A stretch of 19,137 bases of DNA from Anaerolineales bacterium (lineage in GTDB: Bacteria; Chloroflexota; Anaerolineae; 4572-78; NAK82). Shown piece by piece: positions 1 through 7,450 of this stretch. The notes beneath the pieces were generated by a model that saw nothing but the letters and a program-made list of their open reading frames with translations, was not told the origin of the DNA and did not search any database. The number at the start of each line of letters is the position of its first letter. Position 1 is the stretch's first letter. The position numbers and the translations under genes are program-made. The stretch spans positions 1 to 19,137 of the forward strand of contig JAHELX010000031.1 of NCBI GenBank assembly GCA_024643945.1. Reading direction: 5' to 3'.

Positions 1-744
1 TGGCAGACTAACACTGACAATGTGCTGCATGTCATTGGCATCACCTACAATGGCACCTCTGGCCCCGTGTCAGTTGATCCGAACACACAACAGGCAGTGG
101 TCACTCTCAGCGCCTCTGTAAACTACGAAGGGAGCACTGACGGCAGTGGGATTAACGTGACCTTTACGTTAGATGGCGACACGACCAATGTCACCACGAC
201 CGTTGGGGGCTCGGCAAGCACCACAATGTCTTTGCCGCCAGGTGTCTATACCGTCCAGGCGAAAGTCAGCCTGTGCGAGTCATGCGAGTTCACTGCTTCT
301 GACATCCTGGTCGTCTACAATCCGGAGGGCGGTTTCGTGACCGGTGGCGGCTGGATTGATTCACCCGAAGGGGCCTACACAGCCGATTCGTCACTCATCG
401 GCAAGGCAACCTTTGGCTTTGTCTCCAAGTATGTCAAAGGCAAAACTGAACCGACCGGTAACACAGAGTTCGTCTTCAGGGCCGCCGACCTGAACTTCCA
501 CAGCAGCAGCTACGATTGGTTAGTCGTGAACCAGGGTGGCACCAACGCCCAGTTTAAGGGTTCAGGTACCATCAATGGCGAAGGCAGCTACAAGTTCATG
601 CTCTGGGCCGGGGACGGGGAGCCAGACACCTTCCGCATCAAGATCTGGTGGGAGGAGAATGATATCGAAAACGTCGTTTATGATAATGGCATGGACCAAC
701 CCATCGCTGGGGGCAATATAGTCGTCCACACTGCCAAGAAGTAG
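1..744 (+). CDS. Secreted repeat/adhesin-like protein, C-terminal part (5' end outside window)
   Basis: The reading frame is already open at base 1, so this is the last 247 residues of a longer protein; the GTG at 22 is probably not the start. Visible residues fall into an Ig-like beta-sandwich (about residues 15-105, Thr/Ser/Val-rich, with CESCEF near its end) and a C-terminal domain (about 107-247) that opens GGFVTGGGWIDSP, continues GKATFGFVSKY and ends NIVVHTAKK. The same C-terminal domain closes the protein at 2057-4519. I recall similar C-terminal regions being called 'post-COAP-1' in public annotation, but that name is from memory. The composition (few Lys, many Thr/Ser/Gly/Asp) suits an exported protein; function is unknown. 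A perfect GC-rich hairpin terminator follows 22 bases after the stop. Confidence 0.8.
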   Translation, partial: WQTNTDNVLHVIGITYNGTSGPVSVDPNTQQAVVTLSASVNYEGSTDGSGINVTFTLDGDTTNVTTTVGGSASTTMSLPPGVYTVQAKVSLCESCEFTASDILVVYNPEGGFVTGGGWIDSPEGAYTADSSLIGKATFGFVSKYVKGKTEPTGNTEFVFRAADLNFHSSSYDWLVVNQGGTNAQFKGSGTINGEGSYKFMLWAGDGEPDTFRIKIWWEENDIENVVYDNGMDQPIAGGNIVVHTAKK

Positions 745-766
745 CCAGCGTTATGCGTATTGCAGC

Positions 767-800
767 AGGACGGGGCCGAACAAGCCCCGTCCTCTGTTTT
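767..800 (+). terminator. Rho-independent terminator of the first secreted-protein gene
   Basis: A perfect 10-bp stem (AGGACGGGGC at 767-776 with GCCCCGTCCT at 784-793) closes a 7-base loop and is followed by CTGTTTT. It lies 22 bases past the stop codon. The minus-strand RNase H-like remnant ends just beyond it, but that strand has no T-run after the stem, so it acts mainly on the plus strand. Confidence 0.85.
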
Positions 801-804
801 GTGA

Positions 805-1449
805 TCAAGGTCCCAACACTTCCACCGACTTCTCACGGGGTTGCCGCACAAACTCGACCTGCTTGAAGAGCACGATAATCTGCTGGGCTCGGTTACGCAA
901 CGGACGTAGATGGTCTTGCTTGGCCTTCCACATCCCCTGCACTTGATTGATCACCATGGCACCGTCCCTCCGAATCTCCAGGATGTACTGACCCACAGGG
1001 CGGTTGGCCCCTCACGACAGCCAATCAAGTCCTCCAGAGCCGCAATCAGGGCCATATACTCCGCTTCATCGCTAAGTTCCCGACGGGACCTGAAGGCACT
1101 TGATCTCAATGTCCTTCTCGCGATCCTGATAGCGGGTAATGGCGAAGAGATTGGCCAGTGGGGAGACTTCCAGATCGCAACGAGCATTTGGCCGGCCCAC
1201 GTAAGTCCACCGGGAGAAGTTCTCATCGAGAACCGGCCTGCGAGCTTTCGCCTGCTTGGTCCGGTGCGCTTCGAGCTCATTCTCGAAATGAGCAGCCCAC
1301 TGATTGGCCACCCGGTGTTCTTCCCAAGGCCAGACCACATCCCGACCCTCAATCACTATGTCCGTCGCGATCTCATCCAACTCCCCCTCAAAGTCGGCCA
1401 TGAACTGGTACAGGTTGCCGATCAGGGAGCGGTCAACTAGGGCCAGCAA
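805..1449 (-). pseudogene. Decayed RNase H-like gene, copy 1 (two frameshifts)
   Basis: Read on the minus strand, three frames join into one RNase H-like sequence. The first part (1449 to about 1090) is unrecognised. Then SDEAEYMALIAALEDLIG (about 1085-1035) matches the RNase H helix carrying the conserved Glu. Then QYILEIRRDGAMVINQVQG (about 990-935) matches the strand-helix with the third catalytic Asp and the VIxQ pattern, followed by LRPLRNRAQ and VEFVRQPREKSVEVLG up to the stop at 805. Frame changes near 1090 and 1000 break the gene. The classical first Asp (TDGxxxxNPG) is not visible, and the final NxxADxL region reads SVEVLG, so catalysis would be doubtful even if repaired. A related 3' end sits at 4577-4815. 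Confidence 0.65.
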
Positions 1450-2056
1450 GATGGCCGAACAATGACGCTCTAACTATTTTCTAATGAAATTCTATGATTT
1501 TCTGCCATTAGTTTGTGGTAGAATGTAAGTATAAGTCTCAGTTCTGGCACAGTGCGTGCCACGCAGCAAGAACAAGGAGGGCTTGTCTGCATTGCGATAA
1601 TCTCACTCACGGCTGCCTACACTGCGCATTTTCCTTCCCTTTCCTCTACCAGTTTTCTGCCCAACTTCCACCCCCAGTTTTTAAACGAGCGCCAATCCTG
1701 AGCGATCTGCAATGAGACGGACGAAGAACATGAGGCCATCGAGTCAGAGCCGAACATAGGGAAGCTGGATAACAGCCCTACGAGTACGTCGGCCCTGTCT
1801 TTCAGGGGCTGCCACATTGGCAGGCCGCACAAGGAGGTGATGCCTATCGAGCGTATCGGTTTTTGTGGAGTTCGGTCTAGGCCAGGTCATGACGTGGCTC
1901 TACGTCCTAGCGCCTCCTGTCGGTAACGACAGAGCTACGAATCTGTCTGGTGAGTGGCACAAAGTTGTGATGCCCATAGACCTGAAATGCCCGTGTGATT
2001 CGTTGCTCGCCTCAGCTCTGGCGGGCGAATATTGTGCCTCTAAGGAGAATGACAAG
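1450..2056 (+). other. 607-base non-coding stretch before the beta-helix gene
   Basis: I find no convincing gene. Open frames here lack ribosome-binding sites and recognisable motifs. It is locally AT-rich at 1470-1535. It holds a weak extended -10 promoter candidate (1516-1524), a small inverted repeat TGGCAC/GTGCCA (1545-1550, 1556-1561), and a stem-loop just before the ribosome-binding site: GCTCGCC (2005-2011) pairs with GGCGGGC (2020-2026), with one G-T pair. That stem is extended by ATTC/GAAT across a 3-base bulge. The function of these elements is unknown. The frame of the downstream gene stays open back to 1865, but the signal peptide shows translation starts at 2057. Confidence 0.5.
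1516..1524 (+). promoter_or_regulatory. Possible extended -10 promoter for the beta-helix gene
   Basis: TGG-TAGAAT fits an extended -10 element (TGn plus a 5/6 hexamer) in a locally AT-rich stretch. No good -35 lies 16-18 bases upstream, and the gene starts more than 500 bases downstream, so the assignment is weak. Confidence 0.25.
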
Positions 2057-4519
2057 ATGAAAAAATGTGCTTGGTTGGCTGCTTTCGTACTGTTGGCAGC
2101 CCTGCTTTTCGGCTCGATTCCAGCGTTGGCACAAACCACAATCTACGTAGATGATGACAACTGTCCTGGGCCTGGTGCGGGCACGCTGGCCGATCCGTAC
2201 TGCAAGATACAGGATGCGATCAATGCCGCCAGTCCAGGCGACGTCATCAACGTTAATCCCGGCACCTATGACGGAGCCCTTACGATTACCAAACCCATCA
2301 CGCTAAGTGGAGCCGACAAACTGAATACGATCATTACTTACACCGGATCTCCCGTCGAACAGCTCGTGTTCCTCGGTACCAATACTGGCCTTGATCTAGA
2401 CGGCCCAGTGGTCATCGAAAACTTCACTTTTTTCAACGGGGGCGGCTTGTTCGGGGACAATGACCTGCTAAAGTTCAGGGCCAGAGGTGTCGGCGGGCAG
2501 ATTACCATTCGCAACAACGTCTTCGACTGTGACGGTGACGGATCAATCCCCAGCGATCCTGGCCCAGCCAAGGCCATCGAAGAGGCCTATCAAGCCAGCA
2601 ATTTCGTCATCACCGACAATAACTTCACTAATTGCCGGTACGGCATCTGGCTGAATGGCGGGCAGAACGGTGCGATCAGCAACAACATTTTCAGCGAGTC
2701 TGCCTCCGGCGCCATCGGCATGGGCGGTAGCGGTGCAGGTGCGCTGGCTCCGCACAACCTGACCGTCACTGGCAACACTATGGATAGCGGCAAGTATGGC
2801 CTGATACTCGCTCGAAACATCTACGACATTTCGTTCTCCTGCAATGCGATCACCAACAACTCCTTTGCCGGTATCCTTTTTTGGGAGTATGGGCCGGAGA
2901 ACTGGTCCAATGTTCTTTTCAACTACAACAACATTGCGGGCAACACATCTGGGATGCGGGGCTACTCTGATCCCGGAGCAACCCCGGTTCTCACAGTAGA
3001 TGCCACCAACAACTGGTGGGGTGACGCCAGCGGGCCTGGTGGAAACGGTCCTGGCACCGGCGATTCAGTCTTGCTGAACAATGTCGATTTCGATCCATGG
3101 CTAACGGTAGAGATTGGCGACGTTTGCCCTCCGCCATCTGACGATGAGGGTCCCATCACCTCGAATGTCGTGGCTGACCCCAACCCGGCATCCGTGGACA
3201 CTATCATCCTTCTGACCGCGAATGTCGATGACTCAACCACGGGTGGCTCGAGCATTGCCTCTGCCGAGTATAGTCTGGATGGCAGTCCCTGGTTACCGAT
3301 GGCTGCCCAAGACGGGATCTTTGACGAAGTCACTGAGGATGTCACGGGAACCTTCAACGCGCCAGCCACTGCCGGTATTTACGACCTATGCATCCGAGGT
3401 ACAGATGTCTATCAGAACACCGGTTCTCAAGAGTGTGTCCTTTTCGTGGTCTATGACCCTGAAGGCGGCTTCGTCACAGGTGGTGGCTGGATTGACTCGC
3501 CGGCGGGTGCTTACATGCCTGATCCGGACGCCCCGGTCGTCGTCAGCCCGGCTAATGTCGGCGTCGACTGGTTCAGCCCGGATGTGTGCGGGGATGGCTA
3601 TGTCGCTTTTGTGGAAGGCCCAATAACTCCACCCCTTGGTGTTGGCAGTCTGGAAATGGGAACCAGCTCGAGTAGTGACAAGGCCCAGTTGTTTAATTAC
3701 GACCACATAGGCGTGCTCCTGGTCGACATCGATGCTCTCAGCTACGCGACCTACCGACACAGCAGCTCAACCAACTCGCCAGCTCAATATCCGGCGATCA
3801 ACATGGGGGTCGACTTTGTCGGCGATGGTTCTAGCTACACAACGCTTGTTTGGGAGCCAATCTATGCCTATGGGCAAGCCAACTTGGCCGTCGACACGTG
3901 GCAGACCTGGGACACTATGGCATCCTCTCAGACGGGCTTTGGAGGCGGTTGGTGGTCAACAAAGGATATCCCCGGCATATGCGCCTTCAATTGTTTCGTC
4001 GACTGGGACACCATTGTTCAGAACAACCCCAATGCGAAAATCGTAGGCGGCTTTGGTGTGAACGTGGGATCGGGTTGGATCGGTGTATTTACTGGCGATG
4101 TTGATGCCCTGACTCTCAGTGTTTCCGGTGATACAGTCACCTACGACTTCGAGCCGGTTGCACCTTTCGTGCCTGTGGGCAAAGCAACCTTCGGCTTCGT
4201 CTCCAAGTACAAGAAGGGCGCCGAAACCCCGGAGGGCAACACCGAGTTCGTCTTCCACGCCGCCGACCTAAACTTCCACAGCACTAGCTATGACTGGCTG
4301 GTTGTCACTGGAAGCGACTATGCCAAGTTCAAGGGATCAGGCACCATCAACGGTGCCGGCGACTACAAGTTTCAGCTCTGGGCCGGGGACGGCGAGCCCG
4401 ACACCTTCCGCATCAAGATCTGGGAGGAGGAGGACGGTAGCGAGACCGTGATCTATGACAATGGCTCCCACCAGCCCATCGGCGGTGGTTCGATCGTCGT
4501 CCACACGAAAAAGAAGTAA
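2057..4519 (+). CDS. Secreted right-handed parallel beta-helix protein with Ig-like domain and interrupted C-terminal domain
   Basis: The 820-residue protein starts at the ATG at 2057, because AAGGAG lies 9 bases upstream and MKKCAWLAAF begins a classic Sec signal peptide with cleavage after PALA (residue 25). Residues about 27-345 form a beta-helix: YVDDD near the mature N-terminus, a GDVINVNPGTY segment, repeated N/D-rich turns, and a closing NNWWGDASGP followed by VDFDPWL, all typical of pectate-lyase-like/NosD-like extracellular repeats. An Ig-like region follows (about 365-467), then GGFVTGGGWIDSPAGAY (about 468-485). About 215 residues of another module are inserted (about 490-705), and the C-terminal domain resumes at GKATFGFVSKY (about 707-820). 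It is probably cell-surface or extracellular, perhaps carbohydrate-binding; no catalytic residues can be assigned. Confidence 0.9.
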   Translation: MKKCAWLAAFVLLAALLFGSIPALAQTTIYVDDDNCPGPGAGTLADPYCKIQDAINAASPGDVINVNPGTYDGALTITKPITLSGADKLNTIITYTGSPVEQLVFLGTNTGLDLDGPVVIENFTFFNGGGLFGDNDLLKFRARGVGGQITIRNNVFDCDGDGSIPSDPGPAKAIEEAYQASNFVITDNNFTNCRYGIWLNGGQNGAISNNIFSESASGAIGMGGSGAGALAPHNLTVTGNTMDSGKYGLILARNIYDISFSCNAITNNSFAGILFWEYGPENWSNVLFNYNNIAGNTSGMRGYSDPGATPVLTVDATNNWWGDASGPGGNGPGTGDSVLLNNVDFDPWLTVEIGDVCPPPSDDEGPITSNVVADPNPASVDTIILLTANVDDSTTGGSSIASAEYSLDGSPWLPMAAQDGIFDEVTEDVTGTFNAPATAGIYDLCIRGTDVYQNTGSQECVLFVVYDPEGGFVTGGGWIDSPAGAYMPDPDAPVVVSPANVGVDWFSPDVCGDGYVAFVEGPITPPLGVGSLEMGTSSSSDKAQLFNYDHIGVLLVDIDALSYATYRHSSSTNSPAQYPAINMGVDFVGDGSSYTTLVWEPIYAYGQANLAVDTWQTWDTMASSQTGFGGGWWSTKDIPGICAFNCFVDWDTIVQNNPNAKIVGGFGVNVGSGWIGVFTGDVDALTLSVSGDTVTYDFEPVAPFVPVGKATFGFVSKYKKGAETPEGNTEFVFHAADLNFHSTSYDWLVVTGSDYAKFKGSGTINGAGDYKFQLWAGDGEPDTFRIKIWEEEDGSETVIYDNGSHQPIGGGSIVVHTKKK

Positions 4520-4543
4520 GTAGAGTCAACCTCAGTGCCTCAA

Positions 4544-4577
4544 CAGGGCGGGGCAGCGTGACCCCGCCCTGACTTTC
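4544..4577 (+). terminator. Rho-independent terminator of the beta-helix gene
   Basis: A perfect 10-bp stem (CAGGGCGGGG at 4544-4553 with CCCCGCCCTG at 4562-4571) closes an 8-base loop and is followed by ACTTTCT. It sits 24 bases past the stop codon and closely resembles, in sequence and placement, the terminator at 767-800, consistent with cassette duplication. Confidence 0.75.
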
Positions 4578-4815
4578 TAATGCCCCAACACTTCCACTGA
4601 CTCCTCACACGTCTGCCAGACGAACTCGACGCGCTTGAAGACGGCGCTGATCGCCTGAGCCTGGGACTGTATCGTTCTGGATGTTGCGCAGGGCGTTCAG
4701 GATGCGGGGGTTCTTGTGGCGGATTTTGAAGTTCACGATCTGTATGTGATCCCCTTGAAGCGGGCTTTGATCGTTCGCACGCGGCGTTTCCAGCGGAAAC
4801 TGTAGTTAATGCCGA
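4577..4815 (-). pseudogene. Decayed RNase H-like gene, copy 2 (3' fragment)
   Basis: On the minus strand, the frame ending at the stop at 4577-4579 reads AQAISAVFKRVEFVWQTCEE then SVEVLGH. It matches the end of copy 1 (AQQIIVLFKQVEFVRQPREK, then SVEVLGP), and the DNA is clearly similar over about 95 bases (810-905 versus 4582-4680). Further upstream on that strand the frame shifts: FKIRHKNPRILNALRN aligns loosely with the LRPLRN region of copy 1, and SFRWKRRVRTIKARFKG appears in yet another frame and is not recognised. No start or full-length frame remains. It lies convergent to the beta-helix gene exactly as copy 1 lies convergent to the first secreted gene. Confidence 0.55.
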
Positions 4816-5008
4816 TTTGGACCGTAATGTGGCCAGGGTAGTAGAAGATGCACATGCCGTTGCCGGTCAGGCTCCGGTGCCATGCCGGTTTCTCTGAGGA
4901 AATCTACCCAGCACCGCCTGTTCTACGGCGGTGCGACCTATGCACCCAAACGCCTCACAAAAATCGCCCCTGGATGACCAACCGATGGCATAATGTAAAA
5001 CTTGAAAG
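4816..5008. other. Short stretch without a gene; one perfect stem-loop
   Basis: No coding signal is seen. GCACCGCC (4912-4919) and GGCGGTGC (4928-4935) form a perfect 8-bp stem with an 8-base loop. No T-run follows on either strand, so it is not an obvious terminator. It may be a relic end of the decayed element to its left or right. Confidence 0.35.
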
Positions 5009-5194
5009 GTGAGCTATTGGGATCACGCTGGTCCGATTGCGTTGGACAACCTGAGTGCGCACCAGGAGCGCCAGCAACAAGAGCGGCTTTTTGCCGCTGA
5101 GCGATGGCAGAGGTATAATTTGATATTCCCGTCGACGGTAGGCACGCCGCTGGATCCACGCAGTCTGCGCCGGGTATTCAAGGAATTGTTGTAG
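5009..5194 (+). pseudogene. Tyrosine recombinase (phage-type integrase) fragment
   Basis: A 61-codon remnant from a GTG at 5009. From about 5039 it reads ALDNLSAHQERQQQERLFAA then RWQRYNLIFPSTVGTPLDPR, ending SLRRVFKELL. This is the stretch of tyrosine recombinases between the first catalytic Arg region and the HxxR box (typical family pattern: L..H..RQ..E, a Trp, LVFP..GTP.DPR, then F). It stops before the HxxR and the nucleophilic Tyr, and nothing upstream encodes the arm-binding domain or the first Arg. It is therefore dead. It indicates that an integrated element once lay here, next to the duplicated accessory cassette. Confidence 0.75.
5091..5119 (+). promoter_or_regulatory. Candidate promoter for the hisS-nadK-zinc finger operon
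   Basis: TTGCCG (5091-5096), a 17-base spacer and a perfect TATAAT (5114-5119) predict a start near 5126, giving a leader of about 120 bases before hisS. The promoter lies inside the recombinase remnant, so part of the match could reflect the old coding sequence. A lone TATAGT at 5195-5200 is an alternative with no good -35. Confidence 0.5.
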
Positions 5195-5246
5195 TATAGT
5201 TAGAGAAACACCGCTTCATATAGACATCCTAAAGGGACTCACAAGT

Positions 5247-6539
5247 ATGGCCCGCTATTCCCGTATCACCGGTATGAATGATGTGCTGTTTGAGGAGCAA
5301 CGCTACTGGCGGCATATCCTCGACCGCATTCAATACACGACCGACCTGTACGGCTATCACCGCATGGATGTGCCCATCCTGGAGGTCACACCGCTCTTTG
5401 TGCGCGGCGTCGGCGAGGGAACCGACATTGTAGAAAAGGAGATGTACTCCTTTGAGGACCGGGACGGCACTCACATCAGCCTGCGCCCGGAGTTCACAGC
5501 GGGCATTATGCGGGCTTATATTGAAAACGGCTTACATGTCCTCCCCTCCCCGCTCAAGGTATGGACGACCGGCCCTATCTTCCGCCACGAGAAGCCGCAA
5601 GCGGGGCGCTACCGGCAACACTCTCAATTCGACATCGAGGTCATCGGCGAGCAAGACCCGGCCGTAGACGTAGAGATCATCAACGTAGCCTGGCACCTCT
5701 TCCGAGATTTGGGCTTCAGTGGATTGCGGCTCTACGTCAACTCGACCGGTTGCCCGGTGTGCAAGCCGAGCTACGTGCAACAGTTGGTGGACTATTTCAC
5801 CCCCCTGGCCGGGGAACTGCCCGAAGTGGACCAGATGCGCCTGCGCAAGAATCCGCTGCGCATCCTGGACAGCAAAGAAGAGGCCACCCAGCCCCTGTTG
5901 GAGGCAGCGCCCCACATCGTAGACCACCTGTGCGCTGACTGCGCCGACCACTTCGCCCGTTTGTGTGCCTACCTGGATGAGTTAGACCGCCCCTACCAGG
6001 TGGACTATCGCATCGTACGTGGGCTCGACTATTACACCAAGACTGTGTTCGAGATCAAAGCCGACGGCCTGGGCGCCCAGGACACCATCGTCGGTGGCGG
6101 TCGCTACGATGGGCTCATCGAGGAATTGGGTGGACGCCCCACACCCGGCACAGGCTTTGGCTGCGGCATCGAACGCATCGTCCTGGCTATGCAGCAGATT
6201 GGCCTGGACGTACCAGAAGACGCCAGGCCAGAGGTGATGATTGCCTACCTTGGCGAACCGACCAAGCTGGCAGCCATCAGGCTGGTGGAGGAACTGCGCG
6301 ACGCTGGGATCAGCGCCCTGCTGGCCTTTGGCGACCGCAGCCTCAAGTCACAGATCAAGAGTGCCGACAAAGCCGAAGTGCCGTACACCATTATCCTGGG
6401 GGAAGAGGAGTTGGAGGCCGGCAAGGCCGCCGTCCGCGAAATGAGCCGAGGCCAACAAATTGAAGTTCCTCTTGGCCAGTTAATAAGCTGGCTGCAAGAG
6501 AGACTCTTCCCCGAAAGCCAGACAATAAGCGAGCCATGA
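5247..6539 (+). CDS. hisS: Histidyl-tRNA synthetase
   Basis: Class II aminoacyl-tRNA synthetase that charges tRNA-His with histidine in the cytosol. At 430 residues it has the normal length. Visible signatures are the motif-1 region around VPILEVTPLF (43-51), SLRPEFTAGIMRAY (78-91), motif 2 as FRHEKPQAGRYRQHSQFD (112-129), the histidine-specific RGLDYYTKTVFEI (258-270) and a C-terminal anticodon-binding domain starting about residue 327. Four cysteines (C169, C172, C229, C232; GCPVC and CADC) flank the insertion domain and could hold a metal, as in many bacterial HisRS. AAAGGGA 9 bases before the ATG supports this start. The stop overlaps the next gene by 4 bases (ATGA), suggesting translational coupling to NAD kinase. 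No T-box is visible upstream. Confidence 0.97.
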   Translation: MARYSRITGMNDVLFEEQRYWRHILDRIQYTTDLYGYHRMDVPILEVTPLFVRGVGEGTDIVEKEMYSFEDRDGTHISLRPEFTAGIMRAYIENGLHVLPSPLKVWTTGPIFRHEKPQAGRYRQHSQFDIEVIGEQDPAVDVEIINVAWHLFRDLGFSGLRLYVNSTGCPVCKPSYVQQLVDYFTPLAGELPEVDQMRLRKNPLRILDSKEEATQPLLEAAPHIVDHLCADCADHFARLCAYLDELDRPYQVDYRIVRGLDYYTKTVFEIKADGLGAQDTIVGGGRYDGLIEELGGRPTPGTGFGCGIERIVLAMQQIGLDVPEDARPEVMIAYLGEPTKLAAIRLVEELRDAGISALLAFGDRSLKSQIKSADKAEVPYTIILGEEELEAGKAAVREMSRGQQIEVPLGQLISWLQERLFPESQTISEP

Positions 6540-7450
6540 TCGTGACCTCTCCATCTTTAAATTCAATAGAGTCTTATCCATCCTCTGAGAAGGAACGCTC
6601 TTTCAAATACATCGGCTTGCTGTATCACCCGATGATCCCCAAGTCGCGGGACGTGGCCGCCGAGATACTGGAATTTCTGGAGGGGAAGAGCGTGCGAGCC
6701 TGGATTGGGTCGGGCTGGGACGAGACAGCCGTTGCCGAGCAGGCTGCCCACCTCGACATGCTGATCACCCTGGGTGGGGACGGCAGCATGCTCCGCGCCG
6801 CCCGCATGGCGTCGCGGCACGCCACCCCAATTCTGGGCATCAACATGGGCCGGCTGGGCTTTTTGGCGGAGGTCAAACCCACGCAGTGGGCCGAACGTCT
6901 GCAACGGGTGCTCGCCGGCGACTACTGGATAGAAGAGCGCATGATGCTCCACGCCAAATGCTGGCGCGACCAAGAGTCGCTGGGCAGCTATGAAGCCCTT
7001 AACGACGTGGTGGTCAGCCGCGGTTCGCTGGCCCGCCTCGTGCGCCTGCCCACCTACATTGATGGCGGCTATCTCACCACTTATATCGCCGACGGGCTGA
7101 TTGTGTCGACTGCCACCGGGTCCACCGCTTATGCGCTGGCTGCGGGCGGTCCCATCGTGCCCCCAGAACTGAAAAACATGCTTCTCGTCCCCCTGGCTCC
7201 CCATTTAAGCTTAGAGCGAGCCATCGTGCTGTCAAAAGGAAGCATGGTGCGCGTCAAGGTACACACCGATCACACCGCCATTCTCACCGTGGATGGCCAG
7301 TTCGAGGTCGAATTGGCCGATGGAGATTGGGTAGAAATCGTCGCCAGCCCCCGCGTTGCGCGTTTCATCCGTATGCAAGATCGAGCCTACTTCTACCGCA
7401 CACTGATGCAACGCCTGAGTTCACCCGCATCCGAGCCAGAGGATCCGTAA
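6536..7450 (+). CDS. nadK: NAD kinase
   Basis: Phosphorylates NAD to NADP using ATP or polyphosphate, a cytosolic step in NADP supply. The 304-residue protein carries the GGDGS loop (80-84, in LGGDGSMLRAAR), LGINMGRLGFLAEV, the NAD-contacting ALNDVVVSRG (about 154-163) and ADGLIVSTATGSTAY with the following AAGGPIV, then a beta-rich C-terminal half including LTVDGQ. The N-terminal 22 residues before YIGLLYHP are extra, low in conservation, and suggest an internal start is possible. However, the ATGA overlap with hisS favours 6536. The next gene starts at the base right after this stop (TAAATG), so three proteins are probably made from one coupled message. Confidence 0.95.
   Translation: MIVTSPSLNSIESYPSSEKERSFKYIGLLYHPMIPKSRDVAAEILEFLEGKSVRAWIGSGWDETAVAEQAAHLDMLITLGGDGSMLRAARMASRHATPILGINMGRLGFLAEVKPTQWAERLQRVLAGDYWIEERMMLHAKCWRDQESLGSYEALNDVVVSRGSLARLVRLPTYIDGGYLTTYIADGLIVSTATGSTAYALAAGGPIVPPELKNMLLVPLAPHLSLERAIVLSKGSMVRVKVHTDHTAILTVDGQFEVELADGDWVEIVASPRVARFIRMQDRAYFYRTLMQRLSSPASEPEDP

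Noticed and set aside
1515..1715. 66-codon open frame with HCDN and LHC cysteine clusters
   Set aside because: No ribosome-binding site, no start context and irregular Cys spacing; more likely chance in non-coding DNA.
1865..2056. N-terminal extension of the beta-helix protein (GTG at 1865)
   Set aside because: The frame is open, but AAGGAG plus a classic signal peptide starts at 2057; the extension has no ribosome-binding site and would bury the signal peptide.
5195..5223. TATAGT or TATAGA close to hisS as its promoter
   Set aside because: No acceptable -35 at 16-18 bases for either; the TTGCCG-N17-TATAAT pair at 5091 is better, though not proven.
6563..7204. 213-codon open frame antisense to NAD kinase
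   Set aside because: Composition (many His, Gly, Arg) is that of a reverse-strand shadow; the sense strand encodes a clear NAD kinase.
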